A stretch of 64,000 nt of DNA from positions 97,667 through 161,666 of the forward strand of contig DKDC01000019.1 in assembly GCA_002451695.1 (NCBI GenBank), written 5' to 3'. A model generated the notes under the pieces. The model did not search any database and was not told the DNA's origin. It saw nothing but the letters and a program-made list of their open reading frames with translations. The stretch is from Prevotellaceae bacterium UBA6858. Its GTDB lineage: Bacteria > Bacteroidota > Bacteroidia > Bacteroidales > Bacteroidaceae. Shown here piece after piece: positions 26,260 through 35,076 of this stretch (position 1 is its first letter; the number at the start of each line of letters is the position of its first letter). The position numbers were made by a program, and so were the translations under genes.

Positions 26260-27564
26260 ATGAAATACTACAGCACCAACCATAAAGCCTCCCCCGTTGA
26301 GCTGTCTGAAGCCGTAACCCGCGGGCTTGCCCCCGATGGCGGGCTGTTCATGCCCGAAAGGATTGCCCAACTGCCGCAGGTTTTCTTTGACAACCTTGCC
26401 GACATGAGTTTCACGGAAATGTCGCAGCGCGTGGCGCGCGCGCTTTTCCCGGGAGTGAGCTCGGAGGTGATAAACCGCATAACGGCCGAAACACTTGCTT
26501 TCGACACCCCCATAAACAAGATAGAGGACAACATCTATGCCCTCGAACTTTTCCACGGCCCCACACTGGCGTTCAAGGACGTGGGCGCAAGGTTCATGGC
26601 ACGCCTCCTGGCGCATTTCGCAAAAAGCGACGGCAGGACGCTCAATGTTCTCGTGGCCACTTCGGGCGACACGGGTTCGGCTGTGGCAAACGGATTTCTC
26701 GGCGTTGAGGGCATAAACGTGTATGTGCTATACCCCAAAGGCAAGGTGAGCCGCGTGCAGGAAAGCCAGTTCGCGACTCTGGGAAAAAACATCACTGCCA
26801 TAGAGATCGACGGCACGTTCGATGACTGCCAGAGGCTCGTGAAACAAGCTTTCGTTGACAGCGGACTTAACGCCGCAATGCGCCTCACGTCGGCAAACTC
26901 CATAAACATAGCGCGGCTGCTTCCGCAATCGTTCTACTACTTCCGCGCATTGGCGCAACTGAAAGCCCAAGGCGCGGACAGGAACGTGGTGGTGTGCGTG
27001 CCAAGCGGAAATTTCGGCAACATCACCGCCGGACTTATAGCCAAGCGCATGGGGCTGGGCATAAGCCGCTTCATAGCCGCCAACAACGAAAACGACGTGT
27101 TCCTTGAATACCTGCAAACGGGCAAGTACAGCCCGCGTCCTTCGGTGCAGACCTACGCCAACGCCATGGACGTTGGCGCGCCGAGCAATTTTGCAAGAAT
27201 ACTGGAGCTGTACGGCAACAGCCACGCCGCCATTGCCGCCGGAATATCAGGCTTCAAGGTAAGCGACACGGAAATACTTGAAACCATAAAGGACGTTTAC
27301 GAACGCGACAACTACATACCCGACCCACACGGGGCCTGCGCCTGCCGTGCGCTCAAATCGCTGATAAAGCCGGGCGAAACGGGAATTTTCCTCGAAACGG
27401 CGCATCCCGCGAAATTCGGCGAGGTGATAATGAAAGCCATAGGCCGTGAAGCCGAAATGCCCGCACGCCTCAGGGATTTTCTGAAAGGCGAAAAGAAAAG
27501 CGAGGAGCTTGGCAAGGATTTCGAGGCATTCAAACAGTTCCTGCTGGAACGGAAAAACAGATAA
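26260..27564 (+). CDS. thrC: Threonine synthase
   Basis: PLP enzyme converting O-phosphohomoserine to threonine. The PLP lysine lies in GPTLAFKDVGARFMARLL, SGDTGSAVA and the phosphate-binding PSGNFGNITAG are present, and the 434 residues are the normal length for the shorter bacterial class. It follows the putative homoserine kinase by 13 bp and is followed by a terminator, so the operon is leader - kinase - thrC without an aspartokinase gene. Confidence 0.96.
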   Translation: MKYYSTNHKASPVELSEAVTRGLAPDGGLFMPERIAQLPQVFFDNLADMSFTEMSQRVARALFPGVSSEVINRITAETLAFDTPINKIEDNIYALELFHGPTLAFKDVGARFMARLLAHFAKSDGRTLNVLVATSGDTGSAVANGFLGVEGINVYVLYPKGKVSRVQESQFATLGKNITAIEIDGTFDDCQRLVKQAFVDSGLNAAMRLTSANSINIARLLPQSFYYFRALAQLKAQGADRNVVVCVPSGNFGNITAGLIAKRMGLGISRFIAANNENDVFLEYLQTGKYSPRPSVQTYANAMDVGAPSNFARILELYGNSHAAIAAGISGFKVSDTEILETIKDVYERDNYIPDPHGACACRALKSLIKPGETGIFLETAHPAKFGEVIMKAIGREAEMPARLRDFLKGEKKSEELGKDFEAFKQFLLERKNR

Positions 27565-27601
27565 GCCGAAACGAAAATTACTCTTCATACTTAATTATTG
27601 A

Positions 27602-27646
27602 GAGGGAGGACGGCGCAGGCGTGCGCATGTACCTCCCTCATTTTTT
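27602..27646 (+). terminator. Terminator of the threonine operon
   Basis: GAGGGAGG pairs with CCTCCCTC, with an inner GCGCA/TGCGC stem, and ATTTTTT follows. Confidence 0.85.
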
Positions 27647-27775
27647 GCACCGCCTCGCGACAGTTCCTACAGCTATCCGCCACAAAACGCGCCAGTCCGA
27701 TTTCCGCCGCTGCACAATGCAATTTTGGCGGATTTCCGCGCCGCCAAAATGCAGATTTCCCAAACACCCCGAAAA

Positions 27776-27858
27776 ACACATAGGACATAGTAAAAAATAT
27801 GTCCGATGTAGAAAAAATTACATCAGACATAATTCAAACTACATCAGACCTTTTTTCG
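27776..27858 (-). repeat. 21-bp-phased dispersed repeat, copy 8
   Basis: Core centres at 27783, 27804, 27825 and 27846. It lies between the convergent thrC and RhuM-Fic genes and has the conserved flank CCCCGAAAAAC upstream. Confidence 0.9.
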
Positions 27859-28028
27859 CCCATTGCAATGACCTTAAAAACAAATCATTGCAACGTAGAA
27901 TTTTACCGCCTACAGCAATCTCAAAATCAACTAATTATACCATTTTTGCCAATATTTGAGTTTTACAAGAAATTTAGTTGTATATAATACAGGAGCATGA
28001 AATTCATCTTCCGACCGCCCAAAATTCC

Positions 28029-29027
28029 TCAACGATTGTCTTGATTTATAAGGTTCACCACCACTTTTACCATAATATCCTTTTCCTCCGTGCGGCTTTC
28101 GGCAATCATAAGCGTCAAAGCCACAAGCGTATTGTCGGCTATTCGCTTATGACCATCGCCTGAATACAAAATGCCATTGTTCTCCATAAACCATAGAAAC
28201 AGCATGGCGGCAATCCGTTTGTTGCCATCACTGAACGAATGGTTTTTCACCACAAGATACAGAAGCATTGCCGCTTTCTCCTCTACAGAGGGATAGAGTT
28301 CCTTGCCATCGAAAGTCTGGTATATCTGCCCAATGCTGCCTTTGAAAGATTCGTCTTTCTCATTAGCGAACCAGATGCTCTCGCCAAATTTTTCTTTCAA
28401 GATATTAATGGCATCCATTGCATTCTCGTAAGTGGCGCGGAAAAGCTCCTGCTTTGTGGTTTTCCTAATATCCAAAGACTGATAATCATATCTGTCAAGA
28501 GTATCAAGTGCGTAAACGTAATCGGTTATAACGTTGAACAAGCCGCCGCTCTCACCTTCGGAAGCCTCCTGTTGCAAAGCCATGGCACGCGACATGAGCC
28601 TGACAACATTCTTCAGCTCATCGTAATGGTCAAGCCGGCGTTTGTTCATCGCATAGCCTTTTACTATATATTCTTTGAGAACCTTGTTTGCCCACTTTCT
28701 GAAGTCAACGCCTCTTTTGCTCTTAACCCTATAGCCAACAGACGTTATCATTTCAAGATTATAATACTCTGTTTTCTGCATTTGGACATACCCCTCACGT
28801 CTGCCATAAACCTTGGGTGTCGCAAATTTTGCGACTACCGGCTCACCCGCAAGTTCTTCTTTCAACGCATTATTTATATGCTTTGAAATTGTTTTATAGT
28901 CTCTGCCGAATAACTCCGCCAACTGCTGTCGATTCAGCCATACTGTGTCGTTCTCAAGTTTCACATCCAATTCGACGCTCCCTTCCGGTGAGTGGTAAAT
29001 GGCTATCAGAGGTTTTTCCTGTTGCAT
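28029..29027 (-). CDS. RhuM-type N-domain fused to Fic/DOC domain
   Basis: 332 residues from the ATG at 29027 (MQQEKPLIAIYHS); an upstream start at 29060 is possible. The first 200 residues match the RhuM virulence-protein family (VWLNRQQLAELFGRDYKTISKHINNAL, GVDFRKWANKVLKEYIVKGYAMN). The C-terminal part is a Fic/DOC domain with the active loop NHSFSDGNKRIAA, where the usual HPF is HSF; the catalytic His and the GNKR are intact. Fic enzymes usually AMPylate proteins. It is the last gene of the minus-strand accessory region. Confidence 0.88.
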   Translation of the reverse strand: MQQEKPLIAIYHSPEGSVELDVKLENDTVWLNRQQLAELFGRDYKTISKHINNALKEELAGEPVVAKFATPKVYGRREGYVQMQKTEYYNLEMITSVGYRVKSKRGVDFRKWANKVLKEYIVKGYAMNKRRLDHYDELKNVVRLMSRAMALQQEASEGESGGLFNVITDYVYALDTLDRYDYQSLDIRKTTKQELFRATYENAMDAINILKEKFGESIWFANEKDESFKGSIGQIYQTFDGKELYPSVEEKAAMLLYLVVKNHSFSDGNKRIAAMLFLWFMENNGILYSGDGHKRIADNTLVALTLMIAESRTEEKDIMVKVVVNLINQDNR

Positions 29028-29092
29028 AATTTTTACGTTTTCACTTTCACAAAGTTGCAAACTTCCGCCCTATAAACGCCCCAAGCCGCCTT

Positions 29093-30541
29093 TTATCTGC
29101 GAATTACAGCATCGGAAATATCCTTGGCCATACGCCTCAAGGCTTCTTCAGACGGTTTTGTTTCGTTTGCCCAACTTACCCGTATGCGGTAGGCGGCATT
29201 GCTGTCGGGAACTTCTTCTTGGATGCTCAGCATCACTTTTTCGTAATAATCACCGCGAACCGTGTCGCAAACCGCCTCACCCGAAACCCATGCAACGTTG
29301 TCGGTGGGCAAAGACTGACTGTCTTCATAACGATAATACAAATTGCCCCGACAGTAGATTTTCACATCGGCAAGGGTCTTCCCTGTCGCCAGCCCGATTA
29401 CCTTAGCCTCGCACTCCTCATTATAGCCGTCATGACCTTCAAGGCTCTTTCTGACAGCCACGTCAACCCGCTTTTGCAAATCCACGTCAATGTCATTGGG
29501 CTTGTATATCGTATCGGCATATACGTTATACCGCATGGAATATCCGTCTTTGTTCAAGTCCAGCTCGCGCCACCAATGTTCCCTATGCACACGTATATCT
29601 TCGTATTCCGGCTTTACGAGCAGACCACAGCGGTCGCGCAAGCCATACTTTCCGTCTCTGTCCTCTATACCTAATATTCCCCTATAAGGAAGCCGGCCAT
29701 ACAGTTCGCACCGTTTATAATCGGTGCAGGCATATTGGTTGTAGCCAATGGAGAAAGAGGGAAGCAGAACCGCCAAATAAGCCACGGAAGCCGCCGCGAG
29801 CAAATGCTTTTTGGTGGCACGGTATAAACCGCCAGCAACCGTATATGCCATCATGCCAAAACTTGCCGCAAGCGCAAAGATACGTGCAAACCCTCCAAAA
29901 TACTGGGCATAGAAGAACACGCAAGCTCCGAGCAGCATAAGCCACATTCTTTCCGCCATAACGCCGTAATAGCGGCACAACAGCCAACAGCCAAGCAGCG
30001 GAGCGCCCAAACAGGCAAAGCGGCACAAACGCAAATCCATTGCAAGCCCGGCGTAGAGAGCAACTATGCAAACAAGCAGCAAGGCGCAATAATATTTGGC
30101 TTCGCGTTTTTTCCAAAGAACCGCCCCAAACAAGTCGCGCTTCTTCATATCCGTGCGCACAAGCCGCCTTTTGAAAAACATGACGAAATACACGGCTACC
30201 GGCACAACCAGCAGCCACACTATCCAAAACGCACGGAAACAGTTGTACAACAACAAGTCAAATTCCTGGTTTAAGACATAAAAGGGATATTTTGCAAGTT
30301 CGTGCACCCCTATATACTCGTTTCTTGGCTGAAAAGCCCAAAACGCCACGGCCAGCATCCCCGCCAACGGCAGCCATGTGCGCTTTTCCCTGTTGTACAG
30401 GCAAAACGTGGCAGACAAGCGTAAAAGCACTGCAAGCGATGCGAAAAGGCTGCCCACGCCATACCCATTCCACCCTATACACACTGTAAGCGCCCACATT
30501 GAGCACAAGGCCAAATCAAGCCATAAAAATTTTGTCCTCAT
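29093..30541 (-). CDS. Polytopic membrane protein with WG-like soluble domain
   Basis: 482 residues. The first 250 contain about eight predicted membrane helices. A soluble C-terminal domain follows, starting with WG-repeat-like strands (ILGIEDRDGKYGLRDRCGLL, KPEYEDIRV), then a region with no recognised domain. WG repeats are common in Bacteroidales surface or effector proteins. It is close to the small gene at 30563 on the same strand. No function can be assigned. Confidence 0.75.
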   Translation of the reverse strand: MRTKFLWLDLALCSMWALTVCIGWNGYGVGSLFASLAVLLRLSATFCLYNREKRTWLPLAGMLAVAFWAFQPRNEYIGVHELAKYPFYVLNQEFDLLLYNCFRAFWIVWLLVVPVAVYFVMFFKRRLVRTDMKKRDLFGAVLWKKREAKYYCALLLVCIVALYAGLAMDLRLCRFACLGAPLLGCWLLCRYYGVMAERMWLMLLGACVFFYAQYFGGFARIFALAASFGMMAYTVAGGLYRATKKHLLAAASVAYLAVLLPSFSIGYNQYACTDYKRCELYGRLPYRGILGIEDRDGKYGLRDRCGLLVKPEYEDIRVHREHWWRELDLNKDGYSMRYNVYADTIYKPNDIDVDLQKRVDVAVRKSLEGHDGYNEECEAKVIGLATGKTLADVKIYCRGNLYYRYEDSQSLPTDNVAWVSGEAVCDTVRGDYYEKVMLSIQEEVPDSNAAYRIRVSWANETKPSEEALRRMAKDISDAVIRR

Positions 30542-30562
30542 TTCCTTTTGATTTTTATCCGT

Positions 30563-30910
30563 TCACTCCACCGTAATGATATTCTTCACGAAATTAGTCA
30601 TTTCCCCACGAAAATCCAAATATTCATAAACAAGAAAAGTCCCTTTTTTCAACGGTTTCAATGTCCATGTAAGAACGCTGTCGTCCGCGCCGCATTCCCC
30701 TCTGCGCATTTGCTCCGGATGCAGATACAGGCAGGAACATTCTCCATCGAACTCCGATTTGTCGAACACGATATTATAGTTTATCCCCACAGAGCCGTGC
30801 CGTCTCCCCATAAAAGACAACTCGCCGCCGGGGAAGTTTACGCTATGGCGTTCAACCACTATTTTAAGATAGTTTTTACTATTGTCATACACAAAATCCA
30901 AGTCAATCAT
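30563..30910 (-). CDS. Hypothetical 115-residue protein
   Basis: Mostly beta-strand prediction (NYLKIVVERHSVNFPGG, FLVYEYLDFRGEM), no signal peptide and no cysteine motif. It lies 21 bp from the membrane protein gene and 34 bp from the LRR gene, all on the same strand, so it is likely part of that transcript. I do not recognise the family. Confidence 0.65.
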   Translation of the reverse strand: MIDLDFVYDNSKNYLKIVVERHSVNFPGGELSFMGRRHGSVGINYNIVFDKSEFDGECSCLYLHPEQMRRGECGADDSVLTWTLKPLKKGTFLVYEYLDFRGEMTNFVKNIITVE

Positions 30911-30944
30911 TTCTTCTTATTTTTCTATGCTTAATATTAACTCC

Positions 30945-32015
30945 CTAATCCCAGAAAGCGAATCTGTCAAGGGTGGTGTTCTGTTCAAACACATCTTTTT
31001 TTATTCTCATTTTGGGTGGTGTCTGCATACTCACCCTCGGGCAGCAGGCAAATGCCGCCATTTCAATATCCACACACGAATTGAACTTCACCGTTTTCAA
31101 TTTCTTGTTATAGTAAAAAGCCTCCACCCCCACCTCCTTCAATGACGCAGGAAACTCCAATTGCGAAATGTTTGAAGGATAAAAGGCACGCGACCCGATT
31201 TTCTCCAATCCCTCCGGGAAATTGATGTGTTTCAGTTTGTCGCAGTAACGGAAGGCATACTCCGAGATTCTTTTCACGCCCTCATGAAGTGTAACCTTTT
31301 TAAGGGAACTGCAAAACATGAACCCGCCAACAATCTCCACGCCAGCGGGAATTTCTATCTCTTCCAACGACCCACAACATTCAAAAGAATTCAAAAATTC
31401 AAGATACCGTGGGAGAGCCACCCTTTTCAGACTGTCGCAATGACGGAATGCATACCCTCCGATTCCCACCACGCTATCGGGAATGTGAATCTCCCGCAGG
31501 GAAACGCAGCCGTCAAAAACACGCCAGTTTATGCAGGTTATGGAGCGAGGTACGGTAAACGTCTCCAATGCAGCGCAACCCATAAACGCTCCATCGCCCA
31601 CGCACCCAATACCGTCATGCAAAGTTATGCTGCGCAGCTTTTTCTGCGAGCAAAAGGCGTAAGGCTCTATAATGGAAACGCTCTCCGGCACGATGAAAAT
31701 TTCCTTTTCCTCCACACAGAATATAAGCCGTGCCATGTCCTTTGAATAAAGCACGCCGTCTTTCATCGTCAGGAAATCCGACTGGTTGTCAACATTGTCT
31801 ATGCAGACCCTTGCAAAATCTGTGGGGGATGCCGAAAACGCATAAATAATCGGACTTACAGAAGCAAATGGACTTTTGTCCTCTCTGTGCGGAATGTCAG
31901 TATGCTTGGGTAAATGCAGCGTGCCTATCCTTTCATACTTCTCCCAAAGACTGTCGCCGTTCTGAAAAACAACATCTTTTACAAAATTCTCTTCACGTGT
32001 AAAAACGTTCGCCAT
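30945..32015 (-). CDS. BspA-like leucine-rich repeat protein (LRR_5)
   Basis: 356 residues with at least eight LRR_5 units from about residue 110 (for example SITLHDGIGCVGDGAFMGC and EIHIPDSVVGIGGYAFRHC). No signal peptide is visible, so unlike classical surface BspA proteins it appears cytoplasmic. LRR_5 arrays bind proteins. It is embedded in a cluster of small minus-strand genes of mixed type, which suggests an accessory or interaction role. Confidence 0.85.
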   Translation of the reverse strand: MANVFTREENFVKDVVFQNGDSLWEKYERIGTLHLPKHTDIPHREDKSPFASVSPIIYAFSASPTDFARVCIDNVDNQSDFLTMKDGVLYSKDMARLIFCVEEKEIFIVPESVSIIEPYAFCSQKKLRSITLHDGIGCVGDGAFMGCAALETFTVPRSITCINWRVFDGCVSLREIHIPDSVVGIGGYAFRHCDSLKRVALPRYLEFLNSFECCGSLEEIEIPAGVEIVGGFMFCSSLKKVTLHEGVKRISEYAFRYCDKLKHINFPEGLEKIGSRAFYPSNISQLEFPASLKEVGVEAFYYNKKLKTVKFNSCVDIEMAAFACCPRVSMQTPPKMRIKKDVFEQNTTLDRFAFWD

Positions 32016-32034
32016 AACAAAAAAGGTTTACGCA

Positions 32035-32775
32035 TTATTCATCGAATATAAGCAAATAATCCAAAAACGGCCACGGCAACCACACGTTTGTCATTTCCAT
32101 GACGTCCCTGAAAAGCGGCACTATGTGCCTATGACTCCAACCGGCTTTGCCGCAGCCTACCGGGGTTACGAAGAATTTCAACTCACTGTGCGCTTTTGCA
32201 AATTCCAGAAAACGCCTCACGGAACATCCGATGCTCTCCAAGTTCACACCTGCGGTGGGAATTGCATAAGACTGCCCTTGCAAGCCCTCCGCCTGCCCCT
32301 TAACCGCGCCGAAATGCTCACGCGCATAAGCCGCCGCACCTTCGCCGTGGCTTCCCGAGCAATGGCTGCCAAAAACAAAAATCTCGTTTGCCTCTAGCTT
32401 GTCCACAAATCTCGGGGTTATTCGCTGCTCCTTGCCGTCCGTAAGCTTTACTGGAAAAAAGCTGTCCCCCTCCCAATAGGCCATTGGGTGCAGTTCTTCA
32501 GTCAGTTTGTCATAGCACAAAGGCCCGGGCAATTCCTCCAGCCGCTCCAGTTTCCGCACCAACTCCTCTTCGCTCTTGGCAAACACGAAGTTCCAATACC
32601 ACCTGTTCTCATAAAGAATGTCAGAAGAATCAAAACAGGGGTAAAAAGACCTGTCAGCCGCCACATACACTCCGTCTTTCGGTTCGCCGCTCAAGGCGTG
32701 CGCTATTACATCTTTCACGCCTTGGAATTTCACGCCCAGCACATTTATCGCGCCGTCATTCCTAACCTTTATCAT
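32035..32775 (-). CDS. Protein with macro-like C-terminal domain
   Basis: 246 residues. From about residue 130 it reads NEIFVFGSHCSGSHGEGAAA, YAREHFGA, SYAIPTAGV and FFVTPVGCGKAGWSHRHI, the pattern of a macro-domain-related family found in bacteria and phages, which may bind or process ADP-ribose. The N-terminal 120 residues are unrecognised. Its ATG overlaps the end of the upstream YbjN-like gene by 4 bp. Together with the Fic protein nearby, it hints at nucleotide-based protein modification in this region, but that link is speculative. Confidence 0.72.
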   Translation of the reverse strand: MIKVRNDGAINVLGVKFQGVKDVIAHALSGEPKDGVYVAADRSFYPCFDSSDILYENRWYWNFVFAKSEEELVRKLERLEELPGPLCYDKLTEELHPMAYWEGDSFFPVKLTDGKEQRITPRFVDKLEANEIFVFGSHCSGSHGEGAAAYAREHFGAVKGQAEGLQGQSYAIPTAGVNLESIGCSVRRFLEFAKAHSELKFFVTPVGCGKAGWSHRHIVPLFRDVMEMTNVWLPWPFLDYLLIFDE

Positions 32776-33197
32776 ACCTGCTGCTCCGTATCTTCAATTT
32801 TTTCGCGCTCCTCCAATTCTTTCATGGCGTTGTAGAACACCGTGCGCACCATGCCCAATATCTCTATCGAATGCCCGAGACTTGCGGAAAGGCTCTCCTT
32901 GTCGCAATAGAAAAACTCGCAACTGGCACTCACCTCCTTTGCAGTAGGCTCGATATAAACCTTAACCAATTTGGCCTCACGCGTTACGTTGTTGCAAGCG
33001 GCAAGGCATTTCACCTTTTCCTCCTCGCCTATGTCATGAAACCTTGGGAGCACCGCCGTAACAAAACATTCGTCCTCCGGCACGAGTATGTAAATGGTCT
33101 TCATCTCGTGAAGAATGAAAATGCTGCCAACCTTGTCCTCCATCGGCTTGAAGCCCAAACCCTCAAGCGTCTCTTTTATCATTTCCTTATTCGACAT
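32772..33197 (-). CDS. YbjN-like protein A
   Basis: 141 residues, acidic, with a beta-alpha layout like YbjN/type III chaperone-like proteins (ETLEGLGFKPMEDKVGSIFILHEMKTIYILV). It is a paralogue of the next gene: both share an N-terminal GFKP motif and a C-terminal helix. Translationally coupled to the macro-like gene. Proteins of this shape often act as small chaperones or adaptors. Confidence 0.65.
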   Translation of the reverse strand: MSNKEMIKETLEGLGFKPMEDKVGSIFILHEMKTIYILVPEDECFVTAVLPRFHDIGEEEKVKCLAACNNVTREAKLVKVYIEPTAKEVSASCEFFYCDKESLSASLGHSIEILGMVRTVFYNAMKELEEREKIEDTEQQV

Positions 33198-33215
33198 AAT
33201 CCTAATCCTTGTTTG

Positions 33216-33647
33216 TCAGTTACCCTTTTCGCAAACGCTTGCACCGCCCGGCCCGCCTGCAAATTCCGCCTCTACGCCCGCGATGGCCTTTCGCGCATAC
33301 ATATACGCGCCTTCCATGCTCGATATTATATGTAGCAAGGTTTTCTCCAGATTTTCCCCGCCCAGCAGTTTGCGCTCATAGGTGAGCCACATGCTTTCGC
33401 CAAACGCGTATGCCTTTACATACTTGAGCGCCGAGTTGAGCTTTTCGGTCAGTGTGCAGTATTCCGCCATTTTCCCCTCTTCAATGTCGTAGATGCCGGG
33501 CAGAGCCACATTCAGGAAATCCTCGTCGTCCTCGTTGTAAATGTAAAGAAGTTTCATTCCCTCGTAACAAAAAAAGTAGCCGCAATCCTCTACCGGCTCG
33601 GGCTTGAAGCCCATGTTTGTAAGTGCCTTAAAAACTTTCTCTTTCAT
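33216..33647 (-). CDS. YbjN-like protein B
   Basis: 143 residues, paralogous to the preceding protein (ALTNMGFKPEPVEDCGYFFCYEGMKLLYIY compared with the N-terminus of protein A at 32772). The gene lies 18 bp from its paralogue. The pair suggests a local duplication with divergence. No catalytic motif is seen. Confidence 0.65.
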   Translation of the reverse strand: MKEKVFKALTNMGFKPEPVEDCGYFFCYEGMKLLYIYNEDDEDFLNVALPGIYDIEEGKMAEYCTLTEKLNSALKYVKAYAFGESMWLTYERKLLGGENLEKTLLHIISSMEGAYMYARKAIAGVEAEFAGGPGGASVCEKGN

Positions 33648-33737
33648 TATTTCATTATGTTTTTGTGTTAATGCCTTTTCTTTATAATTAGAGTGTCAAA
33701 ACCATTGGTTTCTATCACACTGTGAAAACCGTACCCT

Positions 33738-34907
33738 TTATGTCGCATTGTTTTTCCACCATTTCCTTATTGCCTCGCCGAAATGTTTGTTAAGCCTTGA
33801 ATAGCGCGTGTCGAGCCACGAGCGTTCCCTGCCAAGCCGCTTTGCCACATCCAGGGGGGACACGTTCTCTATGAAACGCTGCGTCCATATAAGGCGGTCC
33901 TCATCCGACCATTTCATCTTGCCGGAAAACCAGTAAAGAAAATCCACCACATTGCGATCCCGCTCATACCGCCCGAGGTTCACGCCTAACACATCGGACA
34001 AAGGGCTTTTCTCCATGTCCTCCAATATGCTTTTTGCGCCGTCCGCCGCATATTCCTCCTCCACCTCGACAATGCGGGGCGACTTGTCGCGCAGGAACTC
34101 TTCCGCATAAGGGTTGTCGTTGCGTATCAGCACATCCTTCAGCCTTGTCTCCGCTTTCTTGATTATGTCGCGCAGCCTGTCCGCCCCAAGGCTTAGCTCC
34201 CTCATCATCCGGGCTTCGCTCTTGCGGTCAACATACACCGCCGTAAGCATGTCCTTATGCAGGCCGTTGGGCATCATGTCTGCAAGCATTACCTCCCACC
34301 TCGCCGCCCCCACCGATTTGCCCACCAGACGCGTGTTGCCGGGCGTGCGTGCGCGGCTTGCCTTTATGCACCCCATGTCCTCAAGCACTTTCATCACCTC
34401 GTGCCACGCCAGCTTTTCAAGCCACTTAAAAAAACTGCCCTTGCCGGAATAACTGTCAAGCACACCCCATGTGCCGTTGTCCCAAAGGTGTGTGTAGAGT
34501 ATGTTGCCGAACTCCTCTTTTGACACATCAACATTGTAAGTCCGTCTTATTTCCCCGATTATCTTTGAGCGCAAGCCACGAATACGGCAGTTGTTTTCAT
34601 AAAAAAAGAGGCGGATATACTCTTTGTCGCCTGATTTAAGTTTGTTGATGATTTCATCCGCGCCCTCCCCCATGCCGGCATACCGCCGCAGCTCCTTGCG
34701 CACAACCGAACGGCAATGGCCAAGACACTCCTGCCGGGTGCGGAAAGCCTTCTTTTCTTTGGCAATCCTGTCCATAATCCTTTGCACAAGACAATCACCA
34801 ACGGCGGGAAGCCTTCCGCCCTTGTCCGCAAATTCCTTGCGCGCAGCCTCTATCAAGCCGATAATCGTGTCCCTGTCGGGCAAAAAGTTCGTGTTCATGT
34901 CTGCCAT
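33738..34907 (-). CDS. Sigma-70-like DNA-binding protein
   Basis: 389 residues from the ATG at 34907 (MADMNTNFL); the frame also opens at a GTG at 34958. A central segment (FGNILYTHLWDNGTWGVLD, GSFFKWLEKLAWHEVMK) resembles sigma region 2, and the C-terminal segment (VSPLDVAKRLGRERSWLDTRYSRLNKHF) resembles a region 4 helix-turn-helix. Large spacers make it longer than an ECF sigma factor. It may be a dedicated transcription factor of this accessory region. Confidence in the sigma relation is moderate. Confidence 0.65.
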   Translation of the reverse strand: MADMNTNFLPDRDTIIGLIEAARKEFADKGGRLPAVGDCLVQRIMDRIAKEKKAFRTRQECLGHCRSVVRKELRRYAGMGEGADEIINKLKSGDKEYIRLFFYENNCRIRGLRSKIIGEIRRTYNVDVSKEEFGNILYTHLWDNGTWGVLDSYSGKGSFFKWLEKLAWHEVMKVLEDMGCIKASRARTPGNTRLVGKSVGAARWEVMLADMMPNGLHKDMLTAVYVDRKSEARMMRELSLGADRLRDIIKKAETRLKDVLIRNDNPYAEEFLRDKSPRIVEVEEEYAADGAKSILEDMEKSPLSDVLGVNLGRYERDRNVVDFLYWFSGKMKWSDEDRLIWTQRFIENVSPLDVAKRLGRERSWLDTRYSRLNKHFGEAIRKWWKNNAT

Positions 34908-35001
34908 AACTTTTACGTTCGTACCAATGAAAAACCGACATTTGCATAGCCGTTTCACAATGCAAATATCGGTTGGTACAGGCAGGTGGGGCGAACGTTG
35001 T

Positions 35002-35042
35002 CAGACAAACAATTCGCGGAATTTCTACTCCCTGTTTGTCTG
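35002..35042. promoter_or_regulatory. 10-bp inverted repeat upstream of the sigma-like gene
   Basis: CAGACAAACA at 35002-35011 and TGTTTGTCTG at 35033-35042 are perfect inverted copies 21 bp apart. There is no T-run, so an operator fits better than a terminator. Confidence 0.45.
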
Positions 35043-35076
35043 CAACTTACCCTATAATGTTAATTGAATTTTAACA

